Below, piece by piece: positions 9,870 to 18,903 of a stretch of 42,140 nucleotides of DNA. The stretch is from positions 1-42,140 of the forward strand of contig NSIG01000042.1 of NCBI GenBank assembly GCA_002737275.1. Direction: 5' to 3'. A program made the position numbers and the translations under genes. The notes under the pieces are model-generated. The model saw only the letters and a program-made list of their open reading frames with translations. It searched no databases and had not been told where the DNA came from. Source of the DNA: Opitutia bacterium. GTDB lineage: Bacteria; Verrucomicrobiota; Verrucomicrobiia; Opitutales; Opitutaceae. Position 1 is the stretch's first letter. Every line of letters starts with the position of its first letter.

Positions 9870-9964
9870 GGTAGGGACGACTCTTCGAGGCGGCCGTCCG
9901 CCCCGACTTTCGTGGGTAATGGGTCGCTAGTGAGATTAGGACGCCTCGGGGAGGCGTCCCTACC
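9870..9964. repeat. 95-bp element bounded by perfect 10-bp inverted repeats (MITE/REP-like)
   Basis: GGTAGGGACG (9870-9879) and CGTCCCTACC (9955-9964); nested hairpin GGACGCCTC-GGG-GAGGCGTCC at 9939-9959. Confidence 0.65.
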
Positions 9965-9996
9965 TCGGACGGGCTGGCTCTTGCGCGGCGCGGCTT

Positions 9997-10024
9997 GGAG
10001 GGCGGGTCGGAGACCCCGCTCTAC
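9997..10024. repeat. REP-like palindrome, copy A of family GGAGGGCG(G/A)GTC-nnn-GA(C/T)...
   Basis: GGAGGGCGGGTCGGAGACCCCGCTCTAC. Confidence 0.7.
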
Positions 10025-10027
10025 TTG

Positions 10028-11395
10028 TTAGGCGAGGTGCTTGACGAGGACTTTGGCGTTGCGGCCGCTGTCTTCGTAAAGTTTCAGGCGGGCCTCGGGG
10101 AGAGCGTCCTTGGTGGTTTCCTCAAAACTGCAGACGTTGGTGAAAAAACCGAAGCTCTGGGTCGAAAGCGCGAGGACGGTGGTGACGCCGCGCTCCTTGG
10201 CTTGAAGACAGGCGTATTCGACCATTTTTTTGCCGATGCCTCGGTTGTGGTAGAACGGCAGCACGTAAAGTGAACCAACTTCAGCGAGTTGGGATTTATC
10301 AGGGTAGGTGGAGAGGGTGACGCAGGCGATGATGTTTTCGTCGATTTCGAAGACGAAGAACTGGTCGATGTTTTTCTCGATGGCCTGCTGGGTGCGGTGG
10401 AGCAACTCCTCGCGCTTCACGGCGGCGCGGGTGAGGTTGTAGATGAGACGAACATCGCGTTTGTTCGCCTTCCGAATCTGCTGATAGTCGTTGCCGTAGA
10501 CGAGCGAGCCCACGCCCTCGTTGGAGAAGATTTCATTCAGCAGGCCGTCGAAGATCCGGCCGTCGACGATGTGGACGCGCGGGGTGCCGTTCTCGATGGC
10601 CTTGATGGCGTGCTCGGCTTTGGAGCGCATGGCCTCGGCGATGTGCTCGGGGTGGGCCTCGATTAACTTCTTCAGCGCTTCGACGGCGATCTCGCGGCGG
10701 ACGGTGCCGCTGATTTCCAGGCCGGCGTGCGGAGTGAGGTAGATGATTTTGGTCGCGTGGAGGGCCTCGGCGACTTCGGCCGCGAGGAGGTCAGAATTGA
10801 CGCGGAGGGATTTGCCGTCGGGTCCGAAGGCGACCGGCGTGATGACGGGCACGACTTGTTGGGCGATGAGTTCGCTGAGGAAATCTTTGTCGATCCGCTC
10901 GACCTTGCCCGTGAGCTGTTGGTCCACGCCCTTAATGATACCGAGGGGGAGGGCCCGGACGGCGTTGGTGAAAACCGCCTTGAGCGAGTTTTGGGTGAGG
11001 CCCTCGAGGATGAGGTGGGAAACGCGTGAGCCGGCCCGGATGGCGAGATCGAGCGTGGCTGCGTCGGTGATCCCGGTGCCATCGTGGCTGGTGATGGGAA
11101 CGTTGCGGAGGATGGCGAGCTCACGGAGCTGATGGCCGATACCGTGCACGAGCACGATTTTGATGCCGAGGCTGCGGAGGACGGCAATGTCGACGAGGAG
11201 ATTGTTAAAATTCTCGTCTGCGATGATGGCCCCGTCGATCGCGATGACGAAAATCTGGCCCTGAAAACGCGGGACGTATTTGAGGATGCCGCGCAGATCG
11301 TTGGGCTTGAGCGTGGTGGCTTGGGCCGGGGCGGCGGGCGCGGCGACAGGGGCGGGCGCGGAAGCAGGGAGAGAGGAGCCTTGGCCGTTGGGCAT
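10028..11395 (-). CDS. argA: Amino-acid N-acetyltransferase (N-acetylglutamate synthase; AAK + GNAT domains)
   Basis: LRGILKYVPRFQGQIFVIAIDGAII..., C-terminal GNAT LYVLPFYHNRGIGKKMVEYACLQAKERG. Confidence 0.9.
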   Translation of the reverse strand: MPNGQGSSLPASAPAPVAAPAAPAQATTLKPNDLRGILKYVPRFQGQIFVIAIDGAIIADENFNNLLVDIAVLRSLGIKIVLVHGIGHQLRELAILRNVPITSHDGTGITDAATLDLAIRAGSRVSHLILEGLTQNSLKAVFTNAVRALPLGIIKGVDQQLTGKVERIDKDFLSELIAQQVVPVITPVAFGPDGKSLRVNSDLLAAEVAEALHATKIIYLTPHAGLEISGTVRREIAVEALKKLIEAHPEHIAEAMRSKAEHAIKAIENGTPRVHIVDGRIFDGLLNEIFSNEGVGSLVYGNDYQQIRKANKRDVRLIYNLTRAAVKREELLHRTQQAIEKNIDQFFVFEIDENIIACVTLSTYPDKSQLAEVGSLYVLPFYHNRGIGKKMVEYACLQAKERGVTTVLALSTQSFGFFTNVCSFEETTKDALPEARLKLYEDSGRNAKVLVKHLA

Positions 11396-11433
11396 GAGAG
11401 AGGAGAAGATTTGCGCCGAAGCGGAGCGGCACG

Positions 11434-12048
11434 TCAATTCACTTGCAGGGTCCAGGTGCGGGAGGACGTTTCGCCAACCAACGTGACTTTAAAGGTGCCG
11501 GGCTTCAGCGCACCGGCGGGAATCGAGAGGTGGACGACGCTCTCGCGGTTGCGGGCGAGCAGTTCGCCGTCGAGCCGTTCGAACGTGGGCACGAGCGTGA
11601 GCGTGTTGTCCTTCACGTAGAGTTCGGCGCCGGAGAGCTGGCGTTTGTTATCGGCCGACGCGCACGTGAATTGGATCGGGTAGGCGAGCAACGCACTCGC
11701 GCTGGCGGCGGCGGCGACGCGGGTGATCGATGCCGGCAGGAGTGGAAGGTCGAGCAGCGTCGAGCGCAATTCGGCGGGCAGCCCGCCGGCCGTGGCGGTG
11801 GACTTGGCGCCTGCGGGCACGCCGGCGCCGTCGGCGGGGCGTTGGGCGGTAAGGGTGACGCGCTGGAAGCCCGCCGAAAGGAGGCGCATGACCCCGGCCC
11901 GATTTTTGGAATCCTGATAGGGGCGGAACGCCGGGTTTTCTTTGCGGTAGTGGAGCGTCAGGTAGGTGTAAGCGCCGAGCGAAACCACAATGAAGAGGAC
12001 CACCCACTTCATGGGCCAAGGTTTACGTTCAGGAAGGGTGCCGCGCAT
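11434..12048 (-). CDS. Hypothetical membrane-anchored/exported protein
   Basis: 204-aa ORF with N-terminal hydrophobic segment WVVLFIVVSLGAYTYL; directly upstream of argA on the same strand. Confidence 0.65.
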   Translation of the reverse strand: MRGTLPERKPWPMKWVVLFIVVSLGAYTYLTLHYRKENPAFRPYQDSKNRAGVMRLLSAGFQRVTLTAQRPADGAGVPAGAKSTATAGGLPAELRSTLLDLPLLPASITRVAAAASASALLAYPIQFTCASADNKRQLSGAELYVKDNTLTLVPTFERLDGELLARNRESVVHLSIPAGALKPGTFKVTLVGETSSRTWTLQVN

Positions 12049-12135
12049 GGATGAGTAGGAGATTAATCGCGGCGCCGGCGAATCGCGCAAATAAATTTGC
12101 GCAGAGCCGGGGGCACTGCTTCGTTGCCCGGCTGC

Positions 12136-13902
12136 ATGAAGTTCTGGTCCCAGTATTTTGTCCCTACGCTCAAAGAAAGTCCGGCCGACGCCGAGATCGC
12201 ATCGCACAAGCTGCTCGTGCGCGCCGGCCTAGTGCGCAAGCTCGGCGGCGGGCTTTACACTTATATGCCGCTCGGTCTGCGGGTGATGCAGAAACTCACG
12301 CAGATCTGCCGCGAGGAGATTGAGGCCGGCGGCGGAATCGAGCTATGGATGCCGCACGTGCACCCGGTGGAAAACTGGGAGCAAGGTCCGCGTTGGGCGG
12401 CGGCGCGTGAGATCATGTTTCGCACCGATAGTGCCGGAGCGGGCAAAGGGCGGAGCAAGGAACCGGAATTCGTGCTGGGGCCGACGCACGAGGAGGTCAT
12501 CACCCCGCTGGTCAAGCAGGAGATCACGAGCTACCGGGACCTACCGAAGAATTTTTTCCAGATCGCGACAAAGTTCCGCAACGAAATCCGGCCACGCTTC
12601 GGCCTGATGCGGGCGCGTGAGTTTGTAATGATGGACGCGTATTCGTTCGACGCGACGGACGACGGCGCGGTCAAGAGCTACTTCGCGATGAAGTCCGCCT
12701 ATGAGAAGTTTTTCAAACGCGTGGGCGTGCGGGCGATCGCGGTCGAGGCCGACACCGGTGTGATGGGAGGAAGTTTTTCCCATGAATTCATGGTGCCAGC
12801 GGAGATCGGCGACGACGATGTGATCTACAGCGATGCTGGTTATGCGGCCAACCGCGAGAAGGCCACCAGCGCGCTCGTGCCGAAAGATTTCGCCGACGCA
12901 GCCCCGGTGGGCGCGGTCGAAGAGTTCGCCACGCCGGGCGTGGTCACGATCGCGGCGTTGGCAGCGGCGCCGTTCAATGTGGCGGCCGACCAGCAGTTCA
13001 AGACGCTCGTCTACGTCGGCGACGGGAAGCCGTTTGTGGTGATTTTGCGCGGCAGCGACGAACTTGAAGAAGCGAAGCTCGGCTCGTTGGGATTCACCCT
13101 GTGTCGCGCGGCGACGTCGGAGGAAATCGAGCCGGCGCTTGGCGCGAAACCGGGCAGTCTAGGTGCGGTCAAAGGCACGTTCAAGAACGGCGAGGCGCTT
13201 GCGGGCGTGTTTGCGGACCACGCGATCCGGCTCATCGGCAACGGCACAACCGGAGCGAACAAAGACGGGTTCCATGTGCGGAACGTCAACGTGACGCGCG
13301 ATCTCGCGATCACGAAGTTTGGCGACTTCCGCCGGGTGCGTCCGGGCGAACCCTGCCCGCAGTCGGGTCAGCCCTTGCAAGTGCGGCGCGGCATAGAGGT
13401 CGGACACATCTTTAAGCTCGGAACCAAATATTCCGAGAAATATAATGCCGTTTACACTGACGATCAGAAGCAGACCCATTTTTTCGAGATGGGCTGCTAC
13501 GGTATCGGCATCAGCCGCACGATGCAGGCGGTGATCGAGCAAAGCCACGATCCCGATGGGATCGTGTGGCCGTGGAACGTGGCGCCGTTTCAAGTGCTGA
13601 TCTGCGTGCTCGATCCGGATTCGCCTGAAGCGATGGGGCTCGCGCAGAAACTCGGGGCCGTGGCGGAGCAGGCGGGCGCGGATGTGCTCGTCGACGAGCG
13701 CGCGGAGCGGCCGGGGGTAAAATTCAAAGACGCCGATCTCATTGGCATCCCGCTGCGGATCACGATCGGCAGCAAGGGGCTCAAAGATGGGATCGTTGAG
13801 TTGAAAGCGCGTAACTCCAAAGATGTCGCCAAGGTGCCCTTGGCAGAAATCGAGGCCCGACTCGCGGCGACTGTGGCCGAGGCGAAGGCGAAGTCGGCAT
13901 GA
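12136..13902 (+). CDS. proS: Proline--tRNA ligase
   Basis: LVRAGLVRKLGGGLYTYMPLGLRVMQKL..., VLGPTHEEVITPLV, RFGLMRAREFVMMDAYSF, MGCYGIGISRTMQAVIEQ. Confidence 0.96.
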   Translation: MKFWSQYFVPTLKESPADAEIASHKLLVRAGLVRKLGGGLYTYMPLGLRVMQKLTQICREEIEAGGGIELWMPHVHPVENWEQGPRWAAAREIMFRTDSAGAGKGRSKEPEFVLGPTHEEVITPLVKQEITSYRDLPKNFFQIATKFRNEIRPRFGLMRAREFVMMDAYSFDATDDGAVKSYFAMKSAYEKFFKRVGVRAIAVEADTGVMGGSFSHEFMVPAEIGDDDVIYSDAGYAANREKATSALVPKDFADAAPVGAVEEFATPGVVTIAALAAAPFNVAADQQFKTLVYVGDGKPFVVILRGSDELEEAKLGSLGFTLCRAATSEEIEPALGAKPGSLGAVKGTFKNGEALAGVFADHAIRLIGNGTTGANKDGFHVRNVNVTRDLAITKFGDFRRVRPGEPCPQSGQPLQVRRGIEVGHIFKLGTKYSEKYNAVYTDDQKQTHFFEMGCYGIGISRTMQAVIEQSHDPDGIVWPWNVAPFQVLICVLDPDSPEAMGLAQKLGAVAEQAGADVLVDERAERPGVKFKDADLIGIPLRITIGSKGLKDGIVELKARNSKDVAKVPLAEIEARLAATVAEAKAKSA

Positions 13903-14204
13903 CGAAAGCGGGAACCAAAGACTCCTCGCCCACCGAGACGCTCAGCCGCACCGAAGTGAAGCTCGGCGGAGTGTGGCGGGTCGTGGTGCTGAACGATCCG
14001 GTGAATCTGATGTCCTACGTGATGATGGTTTTCAAAAAGATCTTCGGCTTCAACGAAACCGTGGCGCGTCGGCACATGCTGGAAGTCCACGAGCAGGGCC
14101 GCTCGGTGGTCTGGAGCGGACTGCGCGAGAAAGCAGAAGCCTACGTCTATACCTTGCAACAATGGCACCTGACCGCGGTGGTCGAGCTTGATGAAACGCA
14201 TTGA
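13899..14204 (+). CDS. clpS: ATP-dependent Clp protease adaptor ClpS
   Basis: WRVVVLNDPVNLMSYVMMVFKKIFGFNETVARRHMLEVHEQGRSVVWSGLREKAEAYVYTLQQWHLTAVVE; ATGA overlap with proS. Confidence 0.93.
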   Translation: MTKAGTKDSSPTETLSRTEVKLGGVWRVVVLNDPVNLMSYVMMVFKKIFGFNETVARRHMLEVHEQGRSVVWSGLREKAEAYVYTLQQWHLTAVVELDETH

Positions 14205-14652
14205 AGTTAAACTCAGCTTACCGGTGGTGGCGCCACTGCTGGATGTGATCCGGCAACTGGCGGACGGGTTGGGTCAAAAACTTGCGGCGCCCCAAGACTT
14301 CGGCGACATCGACCAGGAGTTTCGCGACGCGTGGGTGGGCGACCTGCTGAATGGTCAGAGCAAGGACGTGAAGGCGCTGTTGGCTTTGTTCGACGACGAG
14401 TTCTTCGCCGAAGGCATCGTGGCTTTCGACGAGGACAATGCGGAACCGATCGTGCGCGCGTGTGCGGCGGTGCGGCTCCGGTTGCGCGAAGTTTATCTGA
14501 AAGGGCTCGACGACGATGCGCTGGAAGGCGGCGAAGTGGAGTTGGAGCAGATGAGTGAGGCGATGCGAAAGGCTTTTATGTGCTACCTCTTTTTGGCGAC
14601 CGTGCAGGAGCTCATTATTCAGCATCTGGATTCGAGCATCATCGAGTCGTGA
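14191..14652 (+). CDS. Hypothetical protein (possibly DUF2017-like) translationally coupled to clpS
   Basis: ATG overlaps the clpS 3' end; 153-aa acidic, helical protein. Confidence 0.75.
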   Translation: MKRIEVKLSLPVVAPLLDVIRQLADGLGQKLAAPQDFGDIDQEFRDAWVGDLLNGQSKDVKALLALFDDEFFAEGIVAFDEDNAEPIVRACAAVRLRLREVYLKGLDDDALEGGEVELEQMSEAMRKAFMCYLFLATVQELIIQHLDSSIIES

Positions 14653-14691
14653 TTGGCGTTTGACGGCGATGGGGTGCGACCTAGTTTTTTG

Positions 14692-14874
14692 GCGACGCCC
14701 TGCAGTGTTCGAGGTGCTTTCAATAACTGCTCTTTGCCTTAGAATTATTACGGGAGCCAATACCGTCGCGGAAGATGCTAGGCCGTAAATCGGAAAGCAG
14801 ACGCTGCGGAGGAGGCGCCCACCTTAACCTAAAAAGGTCCTGAGCCTTTGGGCATACGGCACAGGCGGGGCGTC
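14692..14874 (+). ncRNA. ssrS: 6S RNA (SsrS)
   Basis: GACGCCC/GGGCGTC closing stem; 5' CCCTGCAGTGTTCG...CAATAACTG and 3' ACGGCACAGGCGGGG signatures as in alphaproteobacterial-type 6S RNAs; about 183 nt; followed by a T-rich tail. Confidence 0.78.
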
Positions 14875-14890
14875 ACTTTTATTTTTCTGT

Positions 14891-17068
14891 ATGACGACTG
14901 AAACACTGGCTGGAGTCTGGGTGGACGATGACGGTCGCGTGCGCCTTGCGGTGGTCACATCGGACGGCGGTCGGCGGGAGCAGACGGGCGAGTTGAGGCC
15001 CTTTGCGTGGTTGAGCGGAACGGCGGTGGAGGCACCGGCGGGGATCACGATCGAGACCTTGAATGGCGAGGCGATGTTCGGGCGTTTGGCGCACGCGGCG
15101 AATTTGGAAGGTTATGACGCATTTTTGAAGACGGCGAAGCTCACGGGCGGCGTCGATGCGGTGCGGCCGTTGGAGAACCAGTATTTGATCCAGCAACGCG
15201 CGCGGCTCTATCGGGAGCTGAGTTTTGGCCAAGTGCGGCGGTGTCAGTTGGACATCGAAACGGCTTCGGCGGACGGGAGTTTTAGCGACGCCGGCCGTCC
15301 CGAGGATCGAGTGTTGGCCGTGGGGTTGCGCTGCGGCGGAAAGAACCGGCTGCTCCTGCTCGCAGCGGCGACGGACGAGGCGGAGAAAAAACTGCTGCTG
15401 GAGCTCAACGCGGCGCTGGCCGAGCTCGATCCGGACGTGATCGAGGGGCACAATATTTTTAAGTTCGACCTAGATTATCTGCGGCAACGGGCGAAGCGCC
15501 ACAAGGTGCCGTGCGCGTGGGGGCGGTTTGGGCAGAAGGCGTCGTTTCGCACGAGCCGGCTGAAAGTCGCGGAGCGCTGGATCGATTTTCCGCGGTGCGA
15601 TCTGCCGGGGCGGACGGTGGTGGATACCTATCTGCTCGTGCAGCTCTACGATATCACGACGCGGGAGCTGACGGCGTATGGGCTCAAAGATGTGGCCGTG
15701 TATTTCGGCATCACCGATGAGGACAAGGACGAGCGTACCGACCTTGACGGCGGAAAGATCGCGGAGACCTTTTGGGCCGACCGCGCGCGTTTTTGCGCGT
15801 ATCTCGAGGATGATTTGCGCGAGACGCAGGGGCTTTCGGATCTGCTATTGCCGACCTATTTCGAGCAAACTCGGACGTTTCCGATTCTGCTCCAAGAGGC
15901 GACGCTGCGCGGTACGACGGCGAAGATCGACCTGCTGTTTTTGGAAGAATACTACCACGCCCGACAGGCGGTGCCGGTGCCGTTGGAGGTCGCGCCCTTC
16001 GATGGAGGATTCACGAAGAGCTATGAGGAAGGCGTGTTTAAGCACGTGCTGCACTTTGACGTGGCTTCGCTTTACCCCAGCCTGCTGCTGAGCATCGCCC
16101 GGAATCCGCGCCACGACTCGCTCGGCGTTTTCATCCCGCTGCTGAAGTCGCTGCGGGAATACCGTTTGAAATTCAAGTTACTCGCGCGCACGGCGGCGAC
16201 GTTGGACGAACGCGCGGAGGCGCAGGCCCGGCAGGCGTCGTTCAAGATTTTGATCAATTCGTTTTACGGCTATCTGGGATTTTCCGGCGCGCGGTTCGGC
16301 GACGGTGAGCTGGCGGCGGAAGTGACGCGGCGAGGACGCGAATTGTTGCAGGCGTTGATCGAGGAGTTTTCGCGGCAGGGTTGCACGATCCTTGAGGCGG
16401 ACACGGATGGAATTTATCTGGCGTCGGATAAGAATTTCGCCGCGCCGGAGAAATTATTGGCCCGCGTGGCGCCGACGTTGCCGCCGGGCATCGAGCTCGA
16501 ATACGACGGCAGCTACACGGCGATGTTCTGCTACAAGGCGAAGAATTACGCGCTCTACGACGGAAAGAAAATGACGCTGCGCGGCAGCGCGCTGCGCTCG
16601 CGGGGCATTGAGCCGTTCTTGAAGAAACTGTCGCGGCAGCTCTTGAGGTATTTGGTCGGAGCGTCGGAGGATTCGCCTTTAGCGCTACTCGGGGAATTGC
16701 GGGCGCAGCTGGAGGCGCGGGCGTTGCCGGTGGCGGAGGTCGCGAAGAGCGAGTCACTGAGCATGAATCCAGATGCCTACGAACGCTTCATCGCCGAGGG
16801 CGGCAAGCCGCGGCGGGCCTCGGCGGAGGCGGCGTTGAAGATGAATCCGCGGCCGCGAATGGGAGAGCGGATCGCGTATTTTATCGCGCCCAAACAGAAA
16901 GGGCAGACGAGCGATTGGCAGCGGGCGCAGCCGTTGGAGCGGTTCAACCCGGCGACGGCGCCCTACGACGCGGGCTATTACACGGACAAACTGGACGATT
17001 GGAGCGAGCGCTACGGGAAGTTTATCGGCGTGAAGCCGCCGGGGGGAGTGCAGGGGGAGCTGCTGTAG
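14891..17068 (+). CDS. Family B DNA polymerase
   Basis: ExoI QLDIETAS, ExoII HNIFKFDLDYL, ExoIII YLEDDLRET, Pol A DVASLYPS, Pol B KILINSFYGYLGF, Pol C EADTDGIYLA. Confidence 0.93.
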   Translation: MTTETLAGVWVDDDGRVRLAVVTSDGGRREQTGELRPFAWLSGTAVEAPAGITIETLNGEAMFGRLAHAANLEGYDAFLKTAKLTGGVDAVRPLENQYLIQQRARLYRELSFGQVRRCQLDIETASADGSFSDAGRPEDRVLAVGLRCGGKNRLLLLAAATDEAEKKLLLELNAALAELDPDVIEGHNIFKFDLDYLRQRAKRHKVPCAWGRFGQKASFRTSRLKVAERWIDFPRCDLPGRTVVDTYLLVQLYDITTRELTAYGLKDVAVYFGITDEDKDERTDLDGGKIAETFWADRARFCAYLEDDLRETQGLSDLLLPTYFEQTRTFPILLQEATLRGTTAKIDLLFLEEYYHARQAVPVPLEVAPFDGGFTKSYEEGVFKHVLHFDVASLYPSLLLSIARNPRHDSLGVFIPLLKSLREYRLKFKLLARTAATLDERAEAQARQASFKILINSFYGYLGFSGARFGDGELAAEVTRRGRELLQALIEEFSRQGCTILEADTDGIYLASDKNFAAPEKLLARVAPTLPPGIELEYDGSYTAMFCYKAKNYALYDGKKMTLRGSALRSRGIEPFLKKLSRQLLRYLVGASEDSPLALLGELRAQLEARALPVAEVAKSESLSMNPDAYERFIAEGGKPRRASAEAALKMNPRPRMGERIAYFIAPKQKGQTSDWQRAQPLERFNPATAPYDAGYYTDKLDDWSERYGKFIGVKPPGGVQGELL

Positions 17069-17086
17069 GCGGCGCGCGTCGGCAAG

Positions 17087-17113
17087 GGAGGGCGGGTCTC
17101 CGACCCGCCTTAC
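17087..17113. repeat. REP-like palindrome, copy B
   Basis: GGAGGGCGGGTCTCCGACCCGCCTTAC; perfect 8-bp GGCGGGTC/GACCCGCC stem. Confidence 0.75.
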
Positions 17114-17125
17114 GGCGGCCGCGAT

Positions 17126-18298
17126 TTAGTAGCGGCGGAGGGTGGAGTCGATTTGTTGGGCCCACGCCTCGATGCCTCCGGCGACATTGCTCACGCGCGC
17201 GAAACCTTGGGCGCGGAGATACTCGGTCACGCGGAGGCTCCGGGCGCCGTGATGGCAGTGGATGAGGAGGTGTTTCTCGCGCGGCAGGTCACCGAGGCGC
17301 TCGGGGATTTGCCGCATCGGGATCGGTTCGGCGCCGGCGATCGCGCAGATCTCGAACTCGAAGGGCTCGCGCACGTCGATCAGGTGCGTGTCGGATGCGG
17401 CGGTGGTCAGGAGGCGGTGCGATGCTTCGACGGTGAGTTCGAGTGGGACGGAGTCAGGTGTCATGAGGAGAGGAGCGGGCGTGCAGGTGAAATCGTAGAG
17501 GGCGGGATCGAGTGTGGTGATGACGGGTTCGGCGCCGCAAAGGCGACAGGCGGGGTCGCGGGGAATTTTAAGGGTGGAGAAATTTTGGCCGAGCGCGTCG
17601 TAGGTGAGGAGGCGGCCGCGCAACGGTTCGCCGATGCCGGTGATGAGCTTGACCGCTTCGAGTGCCTGAAGACTGCCGATGACGCCGCAGAGCGCGCCGA
17701 GGACGCCCGCCTCACCACAGTTGGGGACGGTGCCGGCCGCGGGCGGTTCGGGGAAAAGGCAGCGGTAGCAAGGGCCGCCTTGGGCGGGGTCGAAGACGCT
17801 CACCTGGCCCTCGAAGCGGTAAACGCTGCCATAGACCAGAGGCCGGCGGGCGAGAGCGGCGGCGTCGTTGTTGAGGTAACGGCTCGAGAAATTATCCGTG
17901 CCGTCGACGACGACATCGTAGCCGGCGAAGAGCGCGAGAGCGTTGGCGGCCGTGACGCCCTCGGGGTGTTCGATGACGGTGGTGAACGGATTGGTGGTGC
18001 GGAGACGGCGCGCGGCGGACGTGACCTTGAGTTCGCCGACGGTGGAGTCCTCGTGGAGAAGTTGGCGCTGAAGGTTGTGGGTTTCGACGCGGTCGAAGTC
18101 GGCGATGCCGAGGGTGCCAACGCCGGCGGCCGCGAGGTAAAGGGCGGCGGGACAACCGAGGCCGCCGGCGCCGATGACGAGGACACGGGTGGCGGCGAGC
18201 TTTTGTTGGCCGGCGACGCCGAGCTCATTTAAGAGAATATGCCGGCTGTAGCGCGCGAGTTCGGCGGGAGTGAGAGTCGGAAGCGAAACGGCGGCCAT
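17126..18298 (-). CDS. moeB: MoeB/ThiF-family adenylyltransferase with C-terminal rhodanese domain
   Basis: LARYSRHILLNELGVAGQQKLAATRVLVIGAGGLGCPAALYLAAAGVG...; rhodanese LIHCHHGARSLRVTEYLRAQGFARVSNVAGGIEAW. Confidence 0.92.
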   Translation of the reverse strand: MAAVSLPTLTPAELARYSRHILLNELGVAGQQKLAATRVLVIGAGGLGCPAALYLAAAGVGTLGIADFDRVETHNLQRQLLHEDSTVGELKVTSAARRLRTTNPFTTVIEHPEGVTAANALALFAGYDVVVDGTDNFSSRYLNNDAAALARRPLVYGSVYRFEGQVSVFDPAQGGPCYRCLFPEPPAAGTVPNCGEAGVLGALCGVIGSLQALEAVKLITGIGEPLRGRLLTYDALGQNFSTLKIPRDPACRLCGAEPVITTLDPALYDFTCTPAPLLMTPDSVPLELTVEASHRLLTTAASDTHLIDVREPFEFEICAIAGAEPIPMRQIPERLGDLPREKHLLIHCHHGARSLRVTEYLRAQGFARVSNVAGGIEAWAQQIDSTLRRY

Positions 18299-18376
18299 TG
18301 GTGGGAAAAGAGAGCGGGCGTAGGTCGAGTCGCAAATGAAATTGCGCCGCGTGGAAGGGGCGGGCGGAATCGGGAC

Positions 18377-18817
18377 ATGCGTTGCATCGGGATTGACTAT
18401 GGTACTCGCCGGCTGGGGCTCGCTTTCGGCGACGAGATTGGCGTGGCGACGCCGTTGCCGGCGCAAGTGGAGGCCGAGGCTGAACGGCGCTGGGCGGGAA
18501 TGGTGGCGCTGGTGAAGGCGAGGCGGGCAACGGATCTCGTGCTCGGCTATCCGCTCAACATGGATGGCACGGCGGGATTTAAAGCAAAGGAAGTGGATGC
18601 GTTTGCCGCGCGGTTAAAGGCGGAGCTCGGGCTACCGGTGCACCTCGTTGACGAAACGCTCACGAGCCATGAAGCGGAGTCCACCATCTCGAAACATCGA
18701 CGACGCGAGGTGCGGGCGAGCGGGATTGTGGATTCGCGGGCGGCGACGCTGATTCTACAGGATTTCCTTGACCAAAAGTTTCCGCAGATTCCGCCGGATG
18801 AATCGCGCCGAGGGTAA
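18377..18817 (+). CDS. ruvX: Putative pre-16S rRNA nuclease / Holliday junction resolvase RuvX (YqgF)
   Basis: MRCIGIDYGTRRLGLAFGDEIGVATPLP..., VLGYPLNMDGTAG, LVDETLTSHEAE, IVDSRAATLILQDFL. Confidence 0.92.
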   Translation: MRCIGIDYGTRRLGLAFGDEIGVATPLPAQVEAEAERRWAGMVALVKARRATDLVLGYPLNMDGTAGFKAKEVDAFAARLKAELGLPVHLVDETLTSHEAESTISKHRRREVRASGIVDSRAATLILQDFLDQKFPQIPPDESRRG

Positions 18818-18864
18818 GGTGGAGATGGAGGGTGGCGCGAGACGCGCGTCGGGCGGCGAGATGG

Positions 18865-18903
18865 ATTGCCACGTCGTCCCGCGGGAGCGGGACTCTTGGC
18901 AAT
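18865..18903. repeat. REP/MITE-like palindrome overlapping the truA start
   Basis: ATTGCCAcgtcgTCCCGCgggaGCGGGActcTTGGCAAT: nested arms ATTGCCA/TGGCAAT and TCCCGC/GCGGGA. Confidence 0.7.
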
